From positions 1 to 6,083 of the forward strand of contig JAJXZA010000341.1 in assembly GCA_021780285.1 (NCBI GenBank): a stretch of 6,083 bases of DNA. Reading direction: 5' to 3'. Numbering within the stretch: the first letter of the stretch is position 1; each line of letters starts with the position of its first letter. The notes under the pieces were generated by a model that was not told where the DNA came from, made no database searches, and worked only from the letters and a program-made list of their open reading frames with translations. The translations under genes and the position numbers were made by a program. This document shows, in pieces, positions 1 through 5,053 of the stretch. Source of the stretch: Planctomycetota bacterium. GTDB taxonomy: Bacteria; Planctomycetota; Phycisphaerae; WQYP01.

Positions 1-78
1 GGCTCTGCGCCTGCGCGACACAGATGTGGCCAAGTTTGCTGCTTGATGCATGCGAAATATTCTTGCTAAGAAAACAAG

Positions 79-360
79 ATGTTACAGGTGTGCAATACGG
101 GGTCTTTAGCAGAGCGTTCTGCTCACGCAGGCAAAGCAGCAGAGGAAGCTTGCGACATGGACCCGATGCTTCCGGTCGGCGGCAAGGCCACGATGCGTAT
201 TGGACTGCCAGGGCATCGGAGCATTGAGTTCGCGGCGGATCGCCCAGCGCCGGCATGCCTGGCGGAGGTGCTGTACATTCTTGAGAGCCTTCGCATCGGC
301 GGTACAACCGGAGATACCGGCTCCGGCGGTCAAGTCTCGCGGGAGGCAAACCCATGTTAA
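79..360 (+). CDS. Putative IS66 TnpA-like accessory protein, divergent or truncated
   Basis: This 93-residue ORF sits where IS66 elements encode TnpA, and its stop overlaps the tnpB start by 7 bases, the coupling expected for the family. Its second half, roughly residues 29-70, has the look of a TnpA C-terminus: a phrase like LPV, then a short strand (MRIGLPGHRSIEF), then a helix (LAEVLYILESL), which in TnpA reads roughly 'I-x-LPGG-x-R-I' followed by 'LRRVLAAL'. The N-terminal helix-turn-helix that TnpA proteins usually carry is not recognisable in any frame between 1 and 160. Either the 5' part is diverged or frameshifted, or the ORF only resembles TnpA. There is no clear ribosome binding site before the ATG at 79. 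The assignment rests mainly on position and the C-terminal pattern. Confidence 0.4.
   Translation: MLQVCNTGSLAERSAHAGKAAEEACDMDPMLPVGGKATMRIGLPGHRSIEFAADRPAPACLAEVLYILESLRIGGTTGDTGSGGQVSREANPC
341..346 (+). promoter_or_regulatory. Ribosome binding site of tnpB
   Basis: GGGAGG lies 7 bases before the ATG at 354. It is a strong Shine-Dalgarno match that fixes the tnpB start, and it lies inside the end of the TnpA-like ORF, so the two may be translationally coupled. Confidence 0.7.
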
Positions 361-854
361 AACTGCCGAGCCTTTCGGACCTGGATGCCGCCCTGCGGGT
401 CAAGCTGTACCTGTACACCGAGCCTACCGATATGCGTAAAGGCTTTGACGGCCTGATCGCCCTGGCGCAGCAGGTGCATCAGCGGGACTTTTGGGATGGC
501 AGTTTGTTCCTATTCCTTGGCCGCCGCCGGGATCGCATGAAGATACTCTATTGGGACAAGGATGGCCCGGCTCTCTGGTACAAACGTCTGGAAGCGGGGA
601 CCTTCCGCTGGCCGGCGCCGAACCGCCAATCCGGGGTTCCGGAGGGTTCACTGTGCATCACCGCCTCCGAATTGGCGATGCTTCTGGACGGCATTGATCT
701 GCGGCGAATCAAACGCGCCAAACGTTACGTTCCGCTGCGGCCGCCTACGACAGCAAGCATATCAGCGCACACACCACCATCACCATCACCACCACCACCA
801 TCACCATCACCATCACCACCATCACCGCCCGGTAACGCCGGTTTGGGGGCATGA
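354..854 (+). CDS. tnpB: IS66 family accessory protein TnpB with low-complexity tail
   Basis: TnpB (IS66 Orf2) is an accessory protein needed for efficient transposition of IS66-type elements; its exact biochemical role is not settled. The family core is clear over residues 1-125: YTEPTDMRKGFDGL near the N-terminus, LFLFLGRRRDRMKILYWD in the middle, then WYKRLEAGTFRWP, and a closing helix ending LRRIKRAKRY. Typical TnpB proteins are about 110-120 residues and end near there. This one runs to 166 residues because no stop occurs after the core. From about residue 141 to 158 it is almost only Pro and Ser, encoded by a CAC/CAT triplet tract read out of register. The tail is probably a by-product of the repeat, not a domain. 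The start is fixed by the strong ribosome binding site at 341-346. Confidence 0.9.
   Translation: MLKLPSLSDLDAALRVKLYLYTEPTDMRKGFDGLIALAQQVHQRDFWDGSLFLFLGRRRDRMKILYWDKDGPALWYKRLEAGTFRWPAPNRQSGVPEGSLCITASELAMLLDGIDLRRIKRAKRYVPLRPPTTASISAHTPPSPSPPPPSPSPSPPSPPGNAGLGA
772..825 (+). repeat. CAY (CAC/CAT) triplet microsatellite, 18 units
   Basis: Eighteen uninterrupted CAC or CAT triplets span 54 bases inside the 3' part of tnpB. In the tnpB frame they give CCA and TCA codons (Pro/Ser). In the next + frame they give 18 consecutive His codons, and on the opposite strand alternating GTG and ATG. CAC and CAT are mixed irregularly, so this is a diverged triplet tract and not a pure dinucleotide or hexamer repeat. 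No biological role can be assigned from sequence alone. Confidence 0.9.
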
Positions 855-1020
855 TCCATCCATGCTCCCGCGCTCTGTTGCGGTCACATGCCCAAGACCG
901 CAGGACATTGAGTCGCCCGCTTGGGCGGCTTGCGGCAGGATTCCCCGGTGCGCCGGCAACGCGGCCATGCGGCAGCCGATCGCATGCTGCACCGCGGATA
1001 TTCCCTACGCATGACAAAGG

Positions 1021-2832
1021 GTGAATGGCAGATATAACGGCAATTATTTTTGCAATTTGTTGCAACAAAAGCATGAGTTTAACGTATGTATATCAGTGAA
1101 CATTCAAGAAAGACATTCCGATGCTTCCACCCACGCCGATGCGGCCCCGTCGGCGGCAGCTTTAGCTTCCTCATCTTCCCGGCCATCAGCAACCCTGCAA
1201 CTGCCCGCCGACATCGCAGCCTGCCATGCCATGATTCAGGAGTTGCTCGAACGACTCAAGGAACATGACGCGGTGAACCAGAAGCTGCAGCATAAAATAG
1301 ATACGCTGCTCCGCAAGCTCTATGGTCGTTCCAGTGAAAAGATGCACGACGACGACATGGCGCTCTTCAAGGAAATTCTCGATACCCTTGTGCCGATGAA
1401 TCGGCCGACCGTATCGTTGGTCGAGCCTAAGGTCGAGCCGGCGACACCGGACGCGGTAGTGCATGATGCGTCCCCGACGGCCAATCGCCATCGCCATGGC
1501 CGGCAAATCATCCCGGCGGACCTGCCGCGGCAAGTCATTCAACATGATTGCACCGCCGCCGAGAAGCTGTGTTCCTGCTGTGGTCGCCTGCGGGAACGCA
1601 TCGGCGAAGATGTCACCGAAAAATTGGACTATATTCCGCAGAAACTGGTGGTGCTGCAAACGCGGCGGATCAAATATGCCTGCCCGGCCTGCGACCAGGC
1701 GGCCCAAGGAGCCCAGATCGTCGTGGCGGAGAAGCCCTCGGATGGCCTGGACAAATGTCTGGCGGCTCCGGGGCTTCTGGCCCATGTGGTGGTAAGCAAA
1801 TATGGCGATCACCTGCCGATGTACCGCATGGAGCACATCCTGGAACGCCACGGCATTGAGTTATCGCGTTCCACTCTCTGTGATTGGGCCGCCCAGACGG
1901 CGCTGGCGTTAACCCCGCTGTATGAGTGCATGCGGGGAATCGTGCTGGGATCGGCGGTGCTGCATACAGATGATACCCCGGTGGATGTTCTGGAGCCGGG
2001 CCGGGCGGGCAAGCACCTGGGGCGGCTCTGGGTGTATGTGGGCGATCCCGACCACCCTTACCATGTATTTGACTATACGCCGACCCGTGCACGAACCGGC
2101 CCGATGAGCTTCCTGCAGGGATGGAGCGGGTATCTGCAGGCGGACGCCTTTGGCGGCTACGACTGCATTTATGCACAACAGGCCGGCGGCTCTGTGATCG
2201 AAGTAGGATGCTGGAGTCATGCGCGCCGCAAAGTTTACGATGCCCGGGACGCATGCCCTTGCGGCAGCGCTGTGGCTTTGGGCTATATACGGGAACTTTA
2301 CCGGGTGGAACGCATGGCCCAGGAAGAGCAACTCGACGCTCCGGCGCGTGCGGCGCTGCGGCAACAACTCGCGGAGCCCATTCTCCATACCTTTGAACAA
2401 TGGCTCCGCCAGGGACTCACCCCGGAGGGACAGGTCATCTTACCCAAAAGCCCGATGGGCGAAGCTATCGCTTATCTGCTCAACCAATGGCAGGCGCTCC
2501 AACGCTACACCCAAGACGGCCGATTGGCCATTGACAACAATGCCGCCGAGAACGCACTGCGCCCGGTGGCGGTGGGAAGAAAAAACTGGCTCTTCTTCGG
2601 CAGCGACCGCGGAGGTTCTACGGCGGCGATACTGCTGAGCCTCATTCACTCGTGCAAGCGGCATCGCACAGAGCCGGTGGCTTACTTGCGCGATGTGATT
2701 GCACGCATCGCAACGCACCCGCGGGACCGCTTGGCTGAATTGCTGCCCGACCGCTGGAAACCAGCTTCCCGATACAGCCGTGTCGGCCCCTCAACAGAGC
2801 GTGGCATTGCCGACGCGGCAGCCTGTGCCTAA
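1021..2832 (+). CDS. tnpC: IS66 family transposase TnpC (DDE type)
   Basis: This is the DDE transposase that cuts and joins the IS66 element ends. Domains in order, numbering from the GTG at 1021: a leucine-zipper-like helix at about 65-105 ending in the family phrase LYGRSSEKM; a zinc finger with C184-x2-C187 and C221-x2-C224; and the catalytic core. The DDE residues fit D317 in HTDDTPV, D375 in LQADAFGGY and E510 in NNAAENALRP. A C-terminal IS66 tail follows (HSCKRHRTEPVAYLRDV). At 603 residues it is longer than the usual 500-550, mostly because of the N-terminus. The start is uncertain: the GTG at 1021 has AAAGG directly abutting it, which is too close for a normal ribosome binding site, and residues 1-25 come from an AT-rich stretch holding a perfect palindrome. 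The GTG at 1096 is an alternative start. The gene is otherwise unbroken. Confidence 0.93.
   Translation: MNGRYNGNYFCNLLQQKHEFNVCISVNIQERHSDASTHADAAPSAAALASSSSRPSATLQLPADIAACHAMIQELLERLKEHDAVNQKLQHKIDTLLRKLYGRSSEKMHDDDMALFKEILDTLVPMNRPTVSLVEPKVEPATPDAVVHDASPTANRHRHGRQIIPADLPRQVIQHDCTAAEKLCSCCGRLRERIGEDVTEKLDYIPQKLVVLQTRRIKYACPACDQAAQGAQIVVAEKPSDGLDKCLAAPGLLAHVVVSKYGDHLPMYRMEHILERHGIELSRSTLCDWAAQTALALTPLYECMRGIVLGSAVLHTDDTPVDVLEPGRAGKHLGRLWVYVGDPDHPYHVFDYTPTRARTGPMSFLQGWSGYLQADAFGGYDCIYAQQAGGSVIEVGCWSHARRKVYDARDACPCGSAVALGYIRELYRVERMAQEEQLDAPARAALRQQLAEPILHTFEQWLRQGLTPEGQVILPKSPMGEAIAYLLNQWQALQRYTQDGRLAIDNNAAENALRPVAVGRKNWLFFGSDRGGSTAAILLSLIHSCKRHRTEPVAYLRDVIARIATHPRDRLAELLPDRWKPASRYSRVGPSTERGIADAAACA
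1056..1069. repeat. 14-bp perfect palindrome at the 5' end of tnpC
   Basis: TTTGTTGCAACAAA is identical to its own reverse complement. It sits in an AT-rich patch between the end of tnpB and the well-conserved part of tnpC. It could be a protein-binding site controlling tnpC, or simply part of an extended coding region. The palindrome is seen directly; any operator role is inference. Confidence 0.4.
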
Positions 2833-2940
2833 ACCTGTGCCGACGATGCTCGTGCGATGGAACTGCGATTGATCCAACCATCATGAACTTCGGTCAGACA
2901 AGGCCATGCCCCGGCACCCGCACGCCGCCGTTACCTGTGC

Positions 2941-2956
2941 TTGGCCGGACGTTTAC
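2941..2956. repeat. Right terminal inverted repeat of the IS66 element
   Basis: Read outward on the - strand this is GTAAACGTCCGGCCAA, which matches the general form of IS66-family tips (GTAA, purine, CG). It lies about 120 bases after the tnpC stop, and GH115 coding sequence resumes immediately after it. The left partner is not in the window, so the exact length of the repeat cannot be measured. IS66 elements usually make an 8-bp target duplication, which predicts TATTTATC (2957-2964) beside the left end. Confidence 0.65.
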
Positions 2957-3547
2957 TATTTATCAATGATGAAGACTGGGGCTTTCAACATTGGGCCGCA
3001 AAGACGTTGGTTTCCCAGTTGGTTAATCGTGATGGGAGCCTCGCAGGTGGAGCCGATGCTGGCCAATCCGGTATAATTTCTTAACGTACCTGGCAAACGT
3101 AAGAATGACCCCTGGAACTGTTTAACCAACAGAAAATATATTCTGAAGTTTTTGAGGCAATCTGTTAAATCTCGCGGAAAATATGAAGCAATCTAGCCCG
3201 TTGGCATGCGAGGCCCTTACGACAGCCAATTGGAAGGCGTTCGTTTGTTGTCACAGGAACGGTCAGTGGTGTTAAAGATAATCCATATACAGCGGGCACT
3301 GTTGAAGCGATATGTAACCCGGCGATGGGGCCCTGTTGCGCAGTGTTATGTTGCTTATAATGAGGCATTGGATGTCTATAACTCTGGCTTAAAGGCGCCT
3401 GGTGACGTGACCATTATTTGGCCGGATGACAACTTCGGTTACATTCGTCAGCATAGCAATCCGCACCAGCGACAACGGCCTGCCGGGACAGGTCTGTACT
3501 ATCACATTGAATATCTGAACATACATTCGTACACATGGCTGGGGACC
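2957..3547 (+). pseudogene. Decayed GH115 alpha-glucuronidase gene fragment
   Basis: GH115 enzymes remove glucuronic or 4-O-methylglucuronic acid side chains from xylan. Family phrases appear in the correct order: FINDEDWGFQHWAAKT (2959-3006, frame 1); IVMGASQVEPML (3026-3061, frame 2); NDPWNCLTNRKYIL and VKSRGKYEAI before 3194; PVGMRGPYDSQLEG from 3197; VTIIWPDDNFGYIRQ (3407-3451); and YYHIEYL then HSYTWLGT up to 3547. The gene is broken in several ways. About 50 codons are missing near 3020, with a frame change. TAA at 3074 and TAG at 3194 interrupt the second frame. The family's remaining C-terminal several hundred residues are absent after 3547. The 5' part is cut off by the IS66 end at 2956. 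The ATG-initiated open stretch 3206-3688 lies inside this relic and is unlikely to be an independent gene. Assignment to GH115 is by recognised motifs, not by a search. Confidence 0.8.
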
Positions 3548-3722
3548 AAGTTGGCAAATGGCAAATCGGCAGCATTACCCGTGAAAGCACGGCTTCTGTC
3601 TCACATAGACTCAAGATTGAGCTTTTCCTATCTGCCGAAGGCGTCGAAATATGGAAATAATGCGCAGCATAATAATAATAGTTGGTAAGTCTCCGCCCCA
3701 ACTGCGAACGGATTAAGCTCGC
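3548..3722 (+). other. Unassigned sequence after the GH115 relic
   Basis: GH115 similarity stops after WLGT. Frame 2 stays open to 3688 with unconvincing, Asn-rich sequence at its end. Frame 1 holds a 41-residue ORF from ATG 3535 to TAA 3660 (GKWQIGSITRES, then LKIELFLSAEGVEIWK) that looks more protein-like, possibly two beta strands of a lost protein, but I do not recognise it. It has no clear ribosome binding site. A short AAT-triplet run lies at 3671-3680. The region is most likely leftover pseudogene or deletion-joint sequence. Confidence 0.4.
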
Positions 3723-3745
3723 GAGGTTGTTGGAACCTCAATTTT
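3723..3745 (+). terminator. Small hairpin with T-run, possible weak terminator
   Basis: GAGGTT (3723-3728) and AACCTC (3734-3739) form a perfect 6-bp stem with a 5-base loop, followed by AATTTT. It lies between the GH115 relic and galK. The stem is short and only half GC and the T-run is four bases, so termination would be weak. It could equally be a leader structure or chance. Confidence 0.3.
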
Positions 3746-3799
3746 AGCATACATTTTCCACACGGCTGCGATGCGGCGGCGTACTTGTGGCGAAGCTTC

Positions 3800-3804
3800 A
3801 GGAG
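3800..3804 (+). promoter_or_regulatory. Ribosome binding site of galK
   Basis: AGGAG lies 6 bases before the ATG at 3811. This decides the start over the in-frame GTG at 3787, which has no such site and would add only eight residues outside the conserved region. Confidence 0.75.
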
Positions 3805-3810
3805 TTTATC

Positions 3811-4980
3811 ATGGAATCAGCCCAGCTTGATAATGAATTTAAGAAGCACTTCGGCGGAGAGACCGACAATCTATTGGAAGTTCGCGCTCCGGGGCGGGTC
3901 AATCTTATTGGCGAACACACCGACTATAACGATGGATTCGTATTCCCGATGGCAATTGAACGAGATACGGCCCTCGTGTTTCGCCGCCGAAAAGACCAAC
4001 TCGTACGCATGGTAAGTGCGTCGCAACCGGGCGAACCAGCCGAGTTTTCGTTTTCTAACGAGGTCAGCAAGGGGCCGCCGCTCTGGTCGCTCTACGCTCG
4101 AGGCGTGACGGAGGCCTTGCGGCAAAGGAAGCTGATTACGACCGGCATAGATGCCCTGGTCGCCACCAACGTGCCGTTGGGGGGCGGCTTGTCCTCCAGC
4201 GCCTCGTTCGAAGTTGCGACCGCCCTGGCTCTGCTTACTGCCTCGCATGCCACCATGGACCGCGTAGACATGGCGCTGGCATGCCAATGGGCGGAACATC
4301 ATTACCCCGGCATGCCCTGCGGCATCATGGATCAATTTATTTCGGCTTTGGCGCAAAAAGGTCATGCCATGTTGCTGGACTGCCGCGACCGCTCTTATAA
4401 GCAGGTGCCTCTGAATGATCCTGCGGTTCGCGTAGCGGTCGTCAATAGCAATGTCAAACATGAATTGGTGGGTGGGGAATACAAGCTGCGGCGGCAGCAA
4501 TGCGAAACTGCCGTTGCCGCACTGGCTCAAAAGCAGCCCGGCGTCAAAGCGCTTCGCGACGCGACCATGCCGATGCTGGATCAGGCCAAGCCCGCCATGG
4601 ACTCCGTGGTTTACCGTCGCGCGTGGCACGTAATTGGAGAAAATCAACGGGCACTGGACTTTGCCGCGGCACTTGAGGCCCGCGATTATGCAGCCTGCGG
4701 CCGGCTGCTTTACGCTTCGCATGTGAGCCTGCGTGATGATTACCAGGTGAGCTGTCCCGAACTTGATACATTGGTGGAGCTTGCACGGTCGGTGGATGGC
4801 GTTTTCGGAGCACGCATGACGGGTGGGGGCTTCGGCGGCTGCATTGTGGTGCTGCTGCAACAGCAAGCGTTTGAGCCTCTTAGCAATTTATTACACATTG
4901 AATACCCTAAGCGCTATCAGAAGCAGCCGGCGATGTTCGGCACGTTGCCGGGGGCGGGCGCTCGTGTTGTACGCGGTTAG
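3811..4980 (+). CDS. galK: Galactokinase
   Basis: Galactokinase phosphorylates alpha-D-galactose to galactose 1-phosphate with ATP, the entry step of the Leloir pathway, in the cytoplasm. The 389-residue protein matches the usual length of 380-400. All three GHMP-kinase motifs are present. The galactokinase signature APGRVNLIGEHTDYNDG lies near residues 26-42 with the catalytic-type Arg29. The ATP-binding loop PLGGGLSSSAS is at 122-132. The C-terminal glycine motif ARMTGGGFGGC is at 334-344. The expected catalytic base is D174 in GIMDQF. Other family phrases, such as GGEYKLRRQQCE and the GAGAR sequence at the C-terminus, agree. No other Leloir gene (galT, galE) is in the window, and no convincing promoter stands out upstream. 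trpD follows 73 bases later on the same strand. Confidence 0.96.
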   Translation: MESAQLDNEFKKHFGGETDNLLEVRAPGRVNLIGEHTDYNDGFVFPMAIERDTALVFRRRKDQLVRMVSASQPGEPAEFSFSNEVSKGPPLWSLYARGVTEALRQRKLITTGIDALVATNVPLGGGLSSSASFEVATALALLTASHATMDRVDMALACQWAEHHYPGMPCGIMDQFISALAQKGHAMLLDCRDRSYKQVPLNDPAVRVAVVNSNVKHELVGGEYKLRRQQCETAVAALAQKQPGVKALRDATMPMLDQAKPAMDSVVYRRAWHVIGENQRALDFAAALEARDYAACGRLLYASHVSLRDDYQVSCPELDTLVELARSVDGVFGARMTGGGFGGCIVVLLQQQAFEPLSNLLHIEYPKRYQKQPAMFGTLPGAGARVVRG

Positions 4981-5006
4981 CAGGGGTTTGCTGGGCACTG
5001 GATTGG

Positions 5007-5044
5007 CCGCTGCCGGAGTTGTGGGCAAAATCATCCGGAAGCGG
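5007..5044 (+). promoter_or_regulatory. Potential hairpin before trpD
   Basis: CCGCTGCCGG (5007-5016) can pair with CCGGAAGCGG (5035-5044) over ten positions with one mismatch and an 18-base loop. The downstream arm includes GGAAG, the only purine-rich stretch close to the trpD start. There is no T-run, so it does not look like a terminator. If it forms in mRNA it could affect trpD translation; that is inference. Confidence 0.3.
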
Positions 5045-5053
5045 ACCAGATGA

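Larger units (their letters stand above)
1..2956 (+). mobile_element. IS66-family insertion sequence, left end outside window
   Basis: The three-ORF order typical of IS66 elements (TnpA-like, TnpB, TnpC transposase) is visible on the + strand, with TnpA and TnpB overlapping. The right end is placed at 2956: read outward on the other strand it starts GTAAACGTCCGGCCAA, resembling the GTAAGCG-type tips known for this family. The very next bases read as a different gene (GH115), which supports this boundary independently. No matching inverted repeat was found in bases 1-80, so the left end and any target duplication should lie upstream of the window. TnpB and TnpC are open and carry their key motifs, so the element may still be active or only recently inactive. 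Confidence 0.85.

Noticed and set aside
2..46. Possible C-terminal end of an upstream gene (frame 2, ending KFAA then TGA)
   Set aside because: Only 14 codons are visible and they carry no recognisable motif, so no gene can be supported.
20..50. Candidate left inverted repeat of the IS66 element (shared GGCCAAG)
   Set aside because: Only seven bases match and the outer GTAAACGTCC part is missing, so this is not a credible element end.
562..1014. 150-residue + strand ORF with an 18-histidine run, possible metal-binding protein
   Set aside because: Its first half overlaps the conserved TnpB core in another frame, the His run is simply the CAY repeat, and nothing else in it looks conserved.
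1186..1851. 221-residue open frame on the - strand inside tnpC
   Set aside because: It is antisense to the zinc finger and core of the transposase and has no independent motif support.
3074..3196. Recoding of TAA/TAG stops as sense codons
   Set aside because: The same frame also has a deletion, a frame change and loss of the C-terminus, and neighbouring genes use normal stops, so simple gene decay explains it.
3206..3688. A stand-alone 160-residue hypothetical gene
   Set aside because: GH115 similarity extends upstream of its ATG in the same frame across the TAG at 3194, and the ATG falls within the conserved GMRG motif, so this is a pseudogene fragment.
3727..3755. Possible sigma70 promoter before galK (TTGTTG and TACATT with 17-base spacing)
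   Set aside because: Only three and four of six positions match the consensus boxes, and the upstream box overlaps the hairpin; too weak to call.
3871..4866. 331-residue open frame on the - strand opposite galK
   Set aside because: It lies entirely antisense to a clear galactokinase gene and its translation shows no recognisable motif; long antisense frames are common opposite GC-rich genes.
4823..5053. ORF spanning the galK end and the galK-trpD gap, possibly a frameshifted galK C-terminus
   Set aside because: galK already ends with its normal GAGAR-type C-terminus, and this frame has no family similarity.
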